64,000 nucleotides of DNA, taken from Spinacia oleracea (lineage: Eukaryota; Streptophyta; Magnoliopsida; Caryophyllales; Amaranthaceae). Every line of letters starts with the position of its first letter. The first letter of the stretch is position 1. The position numbers were made by a program, and so were the translations under genes. The stretch lies in the NCBI RefSeq assembly GCF_020520425.1, contig NC_079490.1, forward strand, positions 54,538,517 through 54,602,516, written 5' to 3'. Of this stretch, positions 1 through 11,580 are shown piece after piece. The notes under the pieces are model-generated. The model was not told the origin of the DNA and made no database searches. It saw nothing but the letters and a program-made list of their open reading frames with translations.

Positions 1-208
1 CAATTGTTATTTTATTGAAAAAGTAGATATGTAGGAGTTAGTAGAGTATTTTTTTAATTGAATGAGAGATGGTATGGGGACAAAAAAAAATAGTGGGAAA
101 AGAGAGACAACATAGTAATTGTGGGGTCATTCCTAATTTAGAAGTGTAACAACTAATCTGGGTTGGACGAAAAAGGAAAGTGTAACAAGTAACCTGGGAC
201 GGCGGGAG
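1..208. mobile_element. Stowaway-like MITE, partial (window starts inside it)
   Basis: The right end reads GGGACGGCGGGAG followed by TA. Its reverse complement begins CTCCCGCCGTCCC, which matches the usual terminal sequence of plant Stowaway MITEs (CTCCCTCCGTCCC) with a TA target. The interior is AT-rich and has no coding potential. The opposite terminal repeat lies outside the window, so length and target duplication cannot be confirmed. Family placement rests on about 13 terminal bases only. Confidence 0.45.
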
Positions 209-392
209 TATTTTGTATTTACTCCTGATCTTGAAAAGTGAATACTACATGTATTATTTGCATCTTATATTGAATAATTGTTCTCATGAAATAAATTTAT
301 TTTTACTTAATCCAATTAGATTGTTTCTCTTAAGAAAATAGCATATAGGTTGCAAATTTGCATTAAATTTTCCCTAAATCTTGGCATATATT
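209..392. other. Host AT-rich flank left of Tat-A
   Basis: This is unremarkable AT-rich sequence between the MITE end and the first LTR. It ends in ATATT (388-392), the left target-site duplication of Tat-A. I see no gene or RNA in it. Confidence 0.6.
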
Positions 393-1856
393 TGTAGACA
401 CCTACTTTTGTCCCCATTCCCGAAAGGGAAGGTTCGATGATGAGAACATAAATCTCCACTTGGCAACGCATCTCCTATAAAATAACGGATCTCAATCACC
501 CTTTCATTTCAGCCAAAGCTGCTATTTATAGAAACCTGCTAAGAATAGTGACTGCCGTAAAAGGTAGTTGTTAAAAGTGGCAAAGTCATAAAAGATAGAA
601 ACCTTTCAGAATTAGGTGTTGCACTCCAACATAAATCCTAAAAGAGATAGAATTTGCATTCCTGGTATAATTCGAAAAAAGAGTTACGTATTAATTAAAT
701 TCCTAACGAACCTAGAGTTCGTAACGGGCCCAGACGCATTCCGTCATAAGTTAATACGCACTAAAAGACTCGGATAAATCTCAAAAGCTCCGTGTTCTAA
801 GAGTCCAAATCTGGCAAAGAACTCAGCCCAGATCCCATTTTCAACGCCTGGATCTGGGCGCCGAAATCTTAGGCGCCCAGCCCTGGGCGCTGAAAGTGCC
901 TGGGCCGTTTTATCTCTGGATTCTTTTTGGATTCGTATTTTAAAATCTATCTTTCCACACACTCTTTTCCTATAAATACAACCTAAAATCGACGTGAAAA
1001 TAACACACAATTCCATAATCTAAGTATTGACTCTAGCCTTAAGCCTAAGCCTCACGCTGCGAATTGATCCAGCGTTCTGTCGCAATCGACCCATAAGTCA
1101 AACAGAACGCACCCTGCCCCTTGTAGCTTGATGAATTAAGCCTAAATACTGGAACATTGCTTGGAAACCCGAGATTCGTTAAATAAAAGGAGAAATAGCA
1201 AAGCCAAGTGGTTAGTTTTCTAAGAACCACAACGCACCTCTCAAGGGTGCGTTGTAATGTGTCCCTCATATGATTTAATCGCTTTCATCACCCTTTTTAT
1301 AAAATTGTCAAACTATTAATTTGATTGATCTATCACGCCTAATAAGATAATACCCTGGACAATTGAATTATCATGCTAGGTACCTCAAATCAATCTAAAT
1401 AAGATAATCACGATCGATTTAGTATTATGTGTTGCATATTGCTAAAATCAATTCAGAATAGTTTAATAGTTTAACGCATGTCCTTTCAATTATTTATGCT
1501 GAGCTAGTAAGGATAACATGCCTCTGGAGTATTATTGATGAGCACTCCTCTCGGTAGTTACAGTCCCCCGAACTCTCAATCTCTGCCCTGTGGGTGTACG
1601 TTGAGCGATCCCCACACCAGGGATCACAAGGGAACCTATGACCGTCGTGGTCGAACATAATGGCACTCCCTTTATGTCACGATAACCGGGTTTTGTCAGT
1701 TTTTCTCATTGTCGTTAAAAACTGAATGGCGACTCCCATATTACTAGTCGATTGGATGTAAACTCACAGGAAATCCAATTACACTTGATCTGACAACGAC
1801 ACGCCCACGAGGGACGAGGTCACGCATTAGCCTCGTGCTTTTTCGACCCCCTCACG
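393..1856 (+). repeat. Tat-A 5' LTR
   Basis: The LTR begins TGTAGACACC and ends CTCACG; the 3' copy ends CTCACA, so the terminal A appears to have mutated here. It contains a TATA box near 971 and a GC-rich hairpin segment near 848-905 that recurs elsewhere in the element. ORFs in it are not conserved coding regions. Confidence 0.93.
971..978 (+). promoter_or_regulatory. TATA box in Tat-A 5' LTR
   Basis: TATAAATA lies inside the 5' LTR and is kept in the 3' LTR at 31603-31610. Its position about 40% into the LTR fits a U3 promoter. Confidence 0.6.
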
Positions 1857-1857
1857 G

Positions 1858-1876
1858 TGGCGACTCCACTGGGGAC
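1858..1876 (+). promoter_or_regulatory. Tat-A primer binding site
   Basis: TGGCGACTCCACTGGGGAC starts 2 bp after the LTR end. This primer site is typical of Tat/Ogre elements, which are generally assigned a tRNA-Arg primer. The assignment is from memory and not checked against a tRNA set. Confidence 0.75.
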
Positions 1877-3146
1877 GTTAATGAAATACTCGTGCTCGTA
1901 GGTAATCAAAATAGCCGAAGGGTGAAACGATCCTACCCCGCGTTTATTTCCCTATCAAGTTGGGATGACCTGAAAATCAGCATATTAATGTGAACGAACA
2001 GAACCGCATAACGAATCTTGGCTCCCTTGGCATGTTTCATCTCGGGAGTTGGGAATAAGGATACCCATCGCCACCCGGGGGGTGCATACGCTTCGAATGT
2101 TGTCCACTCGGAACTTTCGCTAGTAGTACACCTATCCCAAACCAAATCGCTCGCCCACTAGGTCCCTCTCATTGGTGCATGCCCCCTTGGCTTACATCGT
2201 GATTGGCCTATTGGGACGAAATTCGCTCGTGAATGCACTTCCCCGACCGGGGTATGTGTTGGATCGACGATAGAGGAGGTACCAAGCCGGCGCAAATATT
2301 ACCCATAGAAGCCTATCATAAACTACGTGACATATTATTTTGCTTCATGTTGTAATGTTAGTTGTGTGTAGCGAATTATGTGATTGTGTGTGACAAATAA
2401 TACTAGAAAACCAACGACCCTAAAAATTGCCCAAACATTCACAAACACCAATTGGCCAAAGAGTTATACCAAAATACGCCCAGGACAGCCTGTAACGGAT
2501 TCCACAACGCTGCACAACGCGTAAAGGACGTTATTAGGTAAGCACGCAAAATTAAGTCGTATGTACGAGAAAAGGATAGACGAACAGAATACGAGTACCA
2601 GTCAGGGGCGCATTTTCAGCGCCCCTGGCTGGGCGCCAATCGTTTTCAACGCCTTTGCTGGGCGCTGAAGTTGCTGCCTGGCCTTTTGGTCAGGCACAGC
2701 AGCCTCGGTACCCGCGCATATAGTATACGTAGCAATAAAAAAATTCGTGACAAATTTGCTACGAGGACGTATGAAAAAAGGCACTCGATTCTAAGAACGA
2801 CTTATAAAATAAACAACTCCTTGTGTCGTCATTAGGCTTCCTATAACGACTATGTTCGGCACTAAACCCGAGCATGCCGATTAAAATAACCTTGAATGTC
2901 ACACGGGAATACCTACCCGTGATAGCCATCAAGGATCGCAATGGAAGTGGCATATCCTGAACATCTACTCCTAGAGGTCGCACAAACCCAAGAGATGCAT
3001 GCTCTGGGACACGACCCTCTACGTTCTAAAAGGCCACTCGCCCCAAAGAACTGCACAATCCCAAAAGCCTCCCCCAACGCACATGCTTTCGGGCTATTGT
3101 TTGGGTAGAAAAGAAAAGAACAAGGAACAAAACAGAAATCATTGCA
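1877..3146 (+). other. Tat-A leader without recognisable gag
   Basis: About 1.27 kb separates the primer site from the first pol-linked ORF. No retrotransposon gag domain, zinc knuckle or protease motif is visible in any frame. GC-rich hairpin-type repeats occur at about 2606-2690. Either gag and protease were deleted, or this copy belongs to a gag-less subfamily. Confidence 0.6.
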
Positions 3147-3575
3147 TTGGCCCTTCAAGATGAATTATTTGATCCCACTAAACTGATCGCTCCATCACCC
3201 CTAAAGGTCGACCAAACCCAACAAGGGTGGCGCAAGACCTTCAAATGGACTAATGCTCGTGGAATGAAGTTCAAGATATCTGCAGGAGAGGGCCCAAAAT
3301 GTGAAGAATTTGATTTTGAATCCGAGTCTGAACCTAATAAAATTGTAATCCCTCCCAAAACTAGTTTAGACCCGGAAATATCCACTTCGGGAGATCTTTT
3401 TGATGTAATGCTTCACGACTTTAATAAGATAAACAAAACTTTTGAGTATATGCCGCTTAAAAATCCGAGTAGTAATGCAGAATGCCTCGCCACTAATGAG
3501 CACGAAAAAGAGCCAGAAGATGAATACACCGAATTAATAAAAGCAATAAAGAACAAGAACTCAAAACCCCTATAA
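3147..3575 (+). pseudogene. Tat-A polyprotein segment upstream of RT (linker)
   Basis: This 142-codon ORF matches no catalytic domain I recognise. It is acidic in its second half (EFDFESESEP; KEPEDEYTEL) and sits where Tat elements have the linker between protease and reverse transcriptase. Translation shifts frame at about 3550-3575: reading on from 3575 in the RT frame gives the conserved pre-RT stretch with LTPTEK and FAWSYKDMPG. Whether ATG 3147 was ever a real start is unknown, since the expected upstream gag-protease is missing. Confidence 0.6.
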
Positions 3576-4393
3576 GTGAGGACACAGAATCGGTAAATAT
3601 TGGAACAGAAGAAAATCCTAAATTCATTAAAATTGGCCTCACCTTAACTCCCACTGAAAAAACCGATCTAATCTCCACTTTACGGGAATTCGAGGGTGTC
3701 TTTGCTTGGTCCTACAAAGACATGCCCGGAATAGATCGAGAAATCGCTGAGCATAGGATTCCGCTGGATCCCAAAATGACGCCAGTAAAACAAAAGCTAC
3801 GACGGCTTAAGCCGGAGATAGCCTTGAAAATAAAAGAAGAAGTCACTAAACAATTAGACGCGGGCTTCATAAAGGTCTCCAACTACCTAGAATGGGTGGC
3901 CAATATTGTCCCCGTAGCTAAAAAAGATGGACGAGTGCGAATGTGCGTTGATTTTCGAGATCTCAACAAAGCCAGTCCCAAAGATGACTTCCCTCTACCT
4001 CACATTGACATATTGGTAGACAACACTGCGGAACATGCGCTTCTCTCCCTTATGGATGGGTACGCAGGATATTACCAAATACTTATGGCAGAAGAAGACA
4101 TGGAAAAAACAACCTTCATTACCCCTTGGGCTACATATTGCTACACTGTAATGCCTTTTGGTTTGAAAAACGTGGGGGCCACCTATCAAAGAACAGCCAC
4201 CACGTTACTTCATGACATGATACACAAAGAAATCGAGGTCTATGTAGACGACATGATCTTCAAATCTAAAGACCGGCACGATCACCTCCCGGCACTTAAG
4301 AAATTCTTCACCCGAATCCTAAAATATAACATGAGACTAAATCCAATGTGTGTTCGGGGTAACCTCCGGAAAATTACTAGGATATGTGGTTAG
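3575..4393 (+). pseudogene. Tat-A reverse transcriptase, 3' frameshifted
   Basis: The RT domain copies the element RNA into DNA in the cytoplasmic particle. Conserved blocks are visible in order: FAWSYKDMPG before the domain, RMCVDFRDLNKASPKD, LSLMDGYAGYYQI, MPFGLKNVGATYQR and the catalytic VYVDDMIFKS. The ORF from 3722 closes at 4393, but homology moves to the overlapping frame at about 4350 (CVFGVTSGKLLGYVVS), so there is one frameshift in the thumb or connection region. The active-site aspartates are present. The frame is open upstream to 3575, so ATG 3722 is internal and not a start. Confidence 0.88.
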
Positions 4394-6413
4394 TACACGG
4401 GGAATCGAGATTGACCCATCCAAGATTAAAGCCATTACCGAAATGCCCCCACCAAAAACTGAAAAACAGATAAGGGGCTTCCTAGGAAAGCTGCAATACA
4501 TTAGTAGGTTCATTTCCAAGCTTACTATGACTTGCGAGCCAATATTTAAAAAATTAAGAAAAGAAGAAAAAGCCGGATGGGATGAACAATGCCAAACTGC
4601 CTTCGATAAAATCAAAGAATACCTAAGCAAACCACCCGTCCTTTCCCCTCCTTTGCCCGGAATTCCTTTACGTCTATACCTAACCGTCACGGATACTGCA
4701 GCGGGAGCTATTCTCTCACAGTGTTTACATGGATCCGAGCGAGCCATCTACTACTTGAGCAAGAAGTTTGTACAGTACGAGACGAGATATACAGAACTTG
4801 AGAAAACTTGCCTCGCCCTCGTTTGGGCGTCCAAAAAACTCAGGCATTACCTACTAGCCCACACCGTTCATATAGTGTCACAACTAGACCCCTTAAAATA
4901 CATGTTCAAAAAGCCCGCACTAAACGGTCGCTTATCCAGATGGCTAGTCATGCTCTCAGAATTCGATCTAAAATTCATGCCAGAAAAAACAATCAAAGGA
5001 AGAGCGGTAGCCGAATTTCTGGCCGAACATGCTACGAATGAGGAAACCACGGAAGCTTACCTCCTCCCCGACGAGGAACTTCTGATGATACGAGACGACT
5101 ATTGGACACTATACTTCGACGGTGCATCCAATCAAAAGGGATGCGGCGTCGGAGTTCTCCTAGTCAGTCCCGAAGGGGCCCATATACCAATTTCCGTCAA
5201 ACTTGACTTCGAGGCCACAAACAATGCCGCCGAGTATGAAGCCGGCATAGTCGGGCTAGAGGCCGCGGTTAGCCTCGGAGTCAAGCATTTACAAGTCTTT
5301 GGGGATTCTTCCCTAATAATCAACCACATATCCAAAAGATGGAAAGTCCGAAGCACCAGTCTCTCAAAATATCAAGCCCACTTAGACCAAATAGTTGAGC
5401 AATTCGAAAAAATCGAGTATACATACTTACCAAGAGACGACAACCAATTCGCGGATGCACTAGCAAAATTAGCTTCGATGCTCAACATCCCGAGTGAGTG
5501 GGACAGAATGACCCTTGGGGTCGAACGAAGAAAAGAGCCGGCTTATTGTTGTGCCATAGACTCCGAACCTGAAAATACCGAAGAAGAACCATGGTATACG
5601 GACATCCTTCGTTATAAAACAAGTGGGGAATTCCCCCCAAACACCTCCCCGCGAGCACAAAAGGCCCTACGCCTCCTCGCGTCACAATATAGCATAATCT
5701 TGGGAGAATTGTACAAATACACGCCGAATAAAATCAAGTTACTTTGTGTTCACCAAAACCAAGCCCAAAGACTAATGGAAGAATACCATAACGGCGTGTG
5801 TGCACCTCATATGAACGGCAAAATGCTATCCCGAAAAATATCCCGCTCAGGATATTATTGGACCACCATGGAAACCGATTGCCATCACTTTGTGAAAACC
5901 TACCCAAAATGCCAAATTTTCAGTAACCTTAACCACTTACCTCCCTCAGAACTATACACATTCACTTCCCCATGGCCCATTTCTACCTGGGGTATAGACA
6001 TAATTGGCAAAGTAACACCCACAGGTGTAGGGGAACACGAGTACGTTTTAGTCGCAATTGATTACTTCACTAAATGGGTAGAGGCAGTATCCTACGCGAA
6101 ATTAACGGCCAAGCATGTAGCTCGCTTTCTCGAAAAGAACATATTCTATCGATACGGGGTTCCACATGAAATCATAAGCGACCAAGGTTCCCACTTTAGG
6201 GCCGAAGTTCAAAACCTACTCGAAAAATATCATGTCAAACATCATAAATCCTCTCCCTACAGGCCGCAAATGAACGGCGCGGTAGAGGCGGCCAATAAAA
6301 ACATTAAAGTCATAATTGAAAAAATGGCCGAAAATTATAGGGACTGGCCCAACAAATTACACTTTGCATTATGGGGTTATATCGAACCTCAATCCGCACC
6401 TCTATTGGAGTAA
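4350..6413 (+). pseudogene. Tat-A RNase H, second (archaeal-like) RNase H and integrase
   Basis: A 687-codon frame continues from RT. Residues about 90-215 are the RT-linked RNase H (LTVTDTAAGAILSQ, YTELEKTCLALVWA). Residues about 252-375 are a second RNase H (LYFDGASNQKGCGVGVLL, NNAAEYEAGIVGLEA, VFGDSSLII, DNQFADALAKLAS), the hallmark of Tat elements. The integrase follows: the zinc-binding region has one cysteine changed (KTYPKC instead of CPKC), and the core keeps D (GIDIIG), D (SDQGSHF) and E (NGAVEAANK). The frame ends at 6413 through a frameshift near 6380. It joins cDNA to host DNA in the nucleus when intact. Confidence 0.9.
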
Positions 6414-6829
6414 CACCTTACTCCTTGGTATACAGAATGGAAGCAGTCCAACCAATCGAGTTGGAAATTCCCTCCCTCCGGATCGTCCTAGAAAGCAAGC
6501 TACCCGAGGCCGATTGGGTTCAGGCTAGGTACGACGAGCTCGACGAACGGAGGTTGAGAGCTTTACATCACGTGCAAGTGTATCAAAAGCGTATCGCAAG
6601 GCAATTCAATAAAAGAGTCAAACCTCGACATATCAAAGAAGGTGATTTCGTGTTAAAAGAGGTCTGTGCACCTACCACGGACCCCCGAGGAAAATTCCGG
6701 CCTAATTGGACCGGACCATACTTTGTAAAAACCATCCTACCAGGCGGTGCAGTCCAACTAGCTGACATAGATGGAGCGGAATTCGCTAACCTCACGAATT
6801 TAGACCAATTGAAAAAGTATTATATTTAA
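6371..6829 (+). pseudogene. Tat-A integrase C-terminal region
   Basis: This frame continues integrase after the shift near 6380 (GVTPYSLVYRMEAVQPIELE) through the typical C-terminal end (LDERRLRALHHVQVYQKRIA, FNKRVKPRHIKEGDFVLKEV, GPYFVKTILPGGAVQLADID). It ends in a stop at 6827-6829 with no chromodomain, as expected for the Tat lineage. Only the frameshift separates it from the upstream integrase core. Confidence 0.85.
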
Positions 6830-7740
6830 TAAAGTTCAGTCCGGAGATAAGGCATTTAATAATACACATTAAACTCATAAGCAAGCATTCTGCACAATAC
6901 TCTAACAAAACGGCATAAGACTCACTAAAAAAAAAAAAAAAAGCTCGCAAGAACTTAGTTTCAACGCCTAGGGCTGGGAGATGTTATTTTTCACGCCCAG
7001 ACCTGGGCGCCGATCTTTTCCAACGCCCATGCCTAGGCGTCATTCTCTTCTGCCACCAGTCCTCCCGCTTCTGCAAGTGTTCGTACTTCTTTCTCGAATT
7101 ATCAAAAGAATCACGAACACTTAGGGGGGTAGCAGACGTGTAATAAACACCCTTTTCATAAAAAAATATATAATTAGAACTACGCACGACCTGATTCTGA
7201 CGAAGATACGTAGGCAATCCTTATCAAGGATTCGGTCCGATAAAAAAAAAAGAATAATAAAGTCATGGAACACATCGAGAAGAAAAGACACTACAAGGGC
7301 ACTATACCCCGACCCATGCACGAGTAAGGCTAAAAGTCCAAATAGAACAAAAAGGTAGCCACAGGAATTTATGAAGGTGCAAGCCCAACAAAGGAGTATG
7401 GCACGAGTTTACAAGGACGAAAACCCCAAGTGTAGACATGAGAAAATATACATATGTAATACCCCCAAAGTAGTTGGCTAGTCTAGTACATGTGCACTCT
7501 TGTAAGAACTCACTCTTTTTGATACAATATATGCAATCCTTTCTTTTTTCCAAAATTTTCGTTGGTTTAAAAGTTTAGTACCGTCATAATGCTACGTGTT
7601 GAGGCCTCATTTGATAAAGGCAACCTAGCAAGCCCAATGAAGGCTCAAACATTCTTGCACCAAAGATTCGCAAAAAATATAATAAATCATATATACATGC
7701 GAAATACGAGAATGAATAAAATACAAAGGTGGAGGCAAGC
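6830..7740 (+). other. Tat-A post-pol non-coding segment
   Basis: This stretch separates pol from the antisense gene. It holds an A16-17 run at about 6930 and another cluster of GCGCC/GGCGC hairpin-type repeats at about 6959-7050. No credible sense gene is seen. It probably contains the 3' UTR and poly(A) region of the antisense gene, which ends at 7741. Confidence 0.6.
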
Positions 7741-8058
7741 CTAAGACTCGTCCTCGGCTTCACCCCTCCAAGCCTCACCGGTCCATCCCGTCCACCCCCC
7801 ATGGTGCGAGGATCCCCAGGCTGAACCTCCCCAATGCTGAGGATGTGGCTGCAACTCGGGGCTAGGCTCACGAGCCACTGACAGGGAACGTCGCCCACAC
7901 TCCGGCCTAGGTCGTTCCCCAAGAATACTCGTCCCCACGTCAGAACGGCGATACTGTAGGGGCGAGTACCGTTCCCGTTCCCGTTCCCTCTCCTCGGGGC
8001 CGCGTCCCCCGAACCCCGACGGCCCCGCGTCGTCGGCCCCGGCTCGCCCTGTCTCCGT
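7741..8058 (-). pseudogene. Antisense PMD-like gene of Tat-A, last exon
   Basis: On the minus strand a strong acceptor (TTTGTTTCTACAG) ends at 8059. The exon then reads in phase 0 to TAG at 7741-7743. It encodes a low-complexity tail rich in Gly, Arg and Glu (ERERERERYSPLQYRR) and then Trp/Gly/Ser repeats (HWGGSAWGSSHHGGW). I know no domain in it. The exon assignment rests on splice sites, phase agreement and position after the other exons; transcript data would settle it. Confidence 0.55.
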
Positions 8059-8133
8059 CTGTAGAAACAAAAAGAAAAGTAAGTGACAGAAATGAGACAA
8101 CCAAAGAAAATATACATCTCAAAAAGCAAGTAC

Positions 8134-8208
8134 GGATCGGGCCCGAACCAACGCGGACTTCAGCCGGTTGATCACCCCCACCATCGCATTGGCCGTACGG
8201 GCCGGGAC
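8134..8208 (-). pseudogene. Antisense PMD-like gene of Tat-A, penultimate exon
   Basis: This 75-nt exon (25 codons, beginning VPARTANAMVGVINRLKSAL) is bounded by acceptor ATATTTCAG (intron 8292-8209, 84 bp) and donor GTACTT (intron 8133-8059, 75 bp). Both junctions are phase 0. Without splicing the frame runs into TGA shortly after, which supports use of the 8133 donor. Intron sizes are normal for plants. Confidence 0.5.
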
Positions 8209-8292
8209 CTGAAATATGAATGTCAATAACAAAAGAAAACAAAAAACGGGAATAAGAAAGATGCATAAATGAAAGGTGCATGCCGCCTGTAC

Positions 8293-8346
8293 TCCCTCAG
8301 GGAGCGGAGCATGGAAAACCCGGCCCTCCGGGATAATCTCCACAAA
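8293..8346 (-). pseudogene. Antisense PMD-like gene of Tat-A, short exon next to Copia-B
   Basis: This 54-nt exon (18 codons, FVEIIPEGRVFHAPLPEG) starts after acceptor CTAG at 8350-8347 and ends at donor GTACAG at 8292. It is in the same phase as the PMD exon that ends at 28474. The truncated Copia-B LTR begins at 8352, only five bases beyond the acceptor, so the original polypyrimidine tract is now 20 kb away at 28383-28405. Confidence 0.5.
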
Positions 8347-8351
8347 CTAGG

Positions 8352-9076
8352 ATCGTATATCGTATCGCGAATATTCGTAAGCTAGGCGAGACGAATAAAT
8401 CGTATCGTACGACGATGATTCGTCGTATACGAAACGACAAATAATATATCGGAAATATATTTAATCGCGAATACGAGGAGCGGCCCACGAGCCGAGTGCA
8501 CGAAGCACTCAAGGCCCATGGGCGCGCGCACGACTAGGCGAGCAAGCAAAGCAAACGGAGCAGCACTGAGGCCCTTGTGGCGCGGAGCTGTGCGTGTGCG
8601 TGCGGGCCAAGACCACGACACAGCAGCAGCGCGACCCACGGCCCACTGGCTGTGCGTGTCCGTGTGTTTGGCGTGCGGGCTTGCTAGCCGGCCTTGCCTC
8701 ATGGCTTGGTCGGTTAGTAAGGTTATGTAAATAACCTTATAACCTATTTTCCAACTTAGCACAATCATAACACAATACACACAACCCTAGGAGAAAACAG
8801 AGAACCCTAATTCTCTCTGTGCCTCCATAGTGTGTTCATCCCAAAAGGCAAAGTATCTTGATCGATTGTCTAAGCTACGATAATCAAGACGGACCTGAAC
8901 GTGTCGGTGAACCAAGTAGAGGAACGACAAGTGGAGTTCTTTGTTCGTGTTCGTTGACATATTATTGTGGAAAACACGCTTCGAATGTAAGTTTGCTTAA
9001 TCTGTGCTTTATACATGTTTCCTGGCTTTGGGGATTGTTCCGCACATGTTATTATGTTTAACTGTATTCCCCTACA
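8352..9076 (+). repeat. Copia-B 5' LTR, 5'-truncated
   Basis: It starts at ATCGTATATCG, which corresponds to 16535 in the 3' LTR, so 291 bp (16244-16534) are missing. It ends with CCCCTACA just before the primer site. The GC-rich segment at about 8481-8700 produces long spurious ORFs on both strands. Confidence 0.9.
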
Positions 9077-9077
9077 G

Positions 9078-9090
9078 TGGTATCATGACC
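9078..9090 (+). promoter_or_regulatory. Copia-B primer binding site, mutated
   Basis: It reads TGGTATCATGACC. The Copia-C site is TGGTATCAGAGCC, the standard initiator tRNA-Met primer site of plant Copia elements. The AG-to-TG/AC changes break the pairing after eight bases. Confidence 0.8.
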
Positions 9091-11580
9091 CTTATGTATT
9101 CAAAGCATGAATTAGCATGATTATTATTGTTTTTGCATCTGTCGAAAAATTTGGAATTTTTGTTGATTTTTCAGAATTTTTACGAATTATTGGATGAATT
9201 GCGTAATAATCAGGTCCGAAATCAAAAATGTTCGTTTTTTCGAGTTTTAAAACCCTAATTTGATTGAAAACGATTTTCTAAGATCAATTCATGAGAACGG
9301 AATTGCAAAAACAGGCCTCGAAGTGTCGATGTTTGGGCGTTTTTGTTAATTTTTCATTAAAAATTAAAAGTGTCGAACAGTAATTCAATTAAAAGGTCGA
9401 CCGCAACTACTCGGAAGTTCTTGAAATTTTGACACAATCTTTCTGGGTATATTCTTGATCTATGGTAAAAATTTCAGATTTTTCCGATAAGTATAAACCC
9501 TAATTTTGCCTTTCCCCAATTCGTAAAATTTGAAACCCTAATTAAATTTTAATTAATTTTGGTTATATAATTCGGTTAATTGGGAAAGGGGATATAATTT
9601 CATGGGTCAGTGGCTAACTTTAAAAATTATTGGATTAATATTTTGAATGGTTTCGTTAATTTTAATCGCACTTAAACCAAATTATTAAAAATCTGAAATT
9701 TAAATGTTAAAGAACAATTTAAAGCATCGGATTTTATTAATTAAAAGTTCAAATTTTAATGTTGATTCGTTCGCTCATAAAAATTTGAATAATGTTAGCC
9801 TTTGATTTAATATTTTACGAAATTGGATTGTCGTTAAAGTTTATTAAATCGTTAAAAATCGTTGTTTTTCGAAAATAAAAATCGTAACTTTTTGAAAAAT
9901 AAAATTAATGCAAGTTCGTGAAATTAAATTAAATTTTAATTGAGTTGGTCCGTATCACGAACCAAAGGCACGAACACGAGTGTGGTGGACGTATGGCTCG
10001 TCGAGCCATACGGGCTGCTACACGAAGGCCGAGCCGCAGCGACACGAGCAACAGCAAGCGTGCTGCGTGCCTCGTGTGCGCTGGGCGAGGAAGGGGCAGG
10101 CGGAACACTTGCGGGGGCTGCGACGAAGCAAGGCGCGAGCCATGCGACGTCCAGCACACACGAACGCACAACACGCAGCGCAGGGGCAGCGGTGCTGCGG
10201 GGACGCGCGCGCGCGCGAGGGGCTGGGGGTGTGCGAGCCTTGCTCGTGCGCCTCTTGGGCCACACGCAAGGCATAGGGCTGGGCGCAAGCCTAGCCCAAC
10301 TACGTAATCGGACTTTTTTCGTTGAAAATTGTTTATTTCGTTGGGCTTCGTATATTTGCATTAATTTGGGCTAACGGGATATTTAATTTTAATATTTTAT
10401 TTGCTTGGGCCGGGCCGCGAGTTTTAATTTAATATTTCATAATTAATTATCCGGAATAATTATTGGTTTGAGTGGGAGCCACTAAATGAAATTAAAATGA
10501 AATAATTACTTTTTAATTATTTTCGTAGGTCGCATTATTTTAATTAAATTCAATTTTAATTAGAATAAAGTCTAAGGATTAATAATTTGGAAATTGAATA
10601 ATCTTTTAGGACGCGTTTATGTGAACGTGAATTTTAATTAATTCACGTAAATACTTGCATATTAATATGGGCCATTCGTTTTAGCACACGAATGGATGAA
10701 TGCATAGAATATATATTTTATGTAATGCAGGTACTCCAAGTGACTAGTATGGCCAAATTTAGGATAGTTAAATACGGTCTGCGTACCATTCTATCTTTGA
10801 ATGTAAAGTTTTAAATATGGTCTGCGTACCATGGAAATTTTGATGTAATTTATTATTTTCAACCATTTATAAGTTTAGAACTTTAAGTTAGCATTTGAAC
10901 GAAGATTCAAGACGATGCCAAGCTAACAAGGAGGTGATGAAGATTGGATGCTTCAAGACAAGATGTTTTGGGCCATACTAGATCACCATTATTTATGCAC
11001 TTCTATATATATATATATATATATATATATTATGCGTGAATGTATGAATGTATGTATGCTTTGCATGAACATGTTGTTTCCTATGAATCGATTAGATTTA
11101 AGTTCACTAAATAATCGAACCAACATAGAAACAACTAGGTCCAAGTAATATTGCGTTTAAAAAAATTGCCTTCCAAATCAAGCACTTACAAATATCTAGG
11201 GATCTAAGATAATACGCTAAAGCGAGGTGCTATTTTAGTTGACTTAGGTGGTAAGGCGTCCTAAAGGAGCACGTTGATTGTGGTTGCAACTCAAACAACA
11301 ATGGCATTATGTTGTGGCAATGGGGTAAATTATGGCATTAATTTATTAACCAAGAGTAGTTTGGAGATTACTAGCAATAGGTTTTGCTTACCTAAAATCT
11401 TAAACTACTTAAGACATGCTAAAGCTGCTTAAGGATTTAGGACTTTTGGGGTCTTGGAATTGTTTCATTCATTTTGGACCATATTTTATTTTTGCATGAA
11501 TGAAATGTTTAATAGATTTGATGATTGCGTGAATGCTTTTATTTTAAGTTATTAAAGTATGATAAATGTTTTCTTTGCTA
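9091..11580 (+). other. Copia-B long untranslated leader
   Basis: About 2.5 kb of AT-rich leader aligns nearly end to end with 33646-36280 of Copia-C. It includes an abrupt GC-rich island (about 9930-10290) and a short (AT)n run near 11005-11031. Long leaders before gag are known from the Angela/BARE group of Copia elements. ORFs within the GC island overlap on both strands and are not genes. Confidence 0.8.

Noticed and set aside
7584..8129. 181-codon minus-strand ORF overlapping the last exons of the PMD-like gene
   Set aside because: It reads the final exon out of phase and runs through the intron; the spliced frame ending at 7741 fits splice sites better.
8518..8730. ORFs on both strands in the GC-rich part of the Copia LTR (also 16565-16976, 32809-33325, 41426-41944)
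   Set aside because: Overlapping frames on both strands in biased sequence, repeated in each LTR copy, with no domain. They are by-products of composition.
9929..10374. Overlapping ORFs in the leader GC island (also 34396-34877, 62745-63427)
   Set aside because: Five or more frames are open at once, which reflects high GC, not coding. No frame is conserved between Copia-B, C and E.
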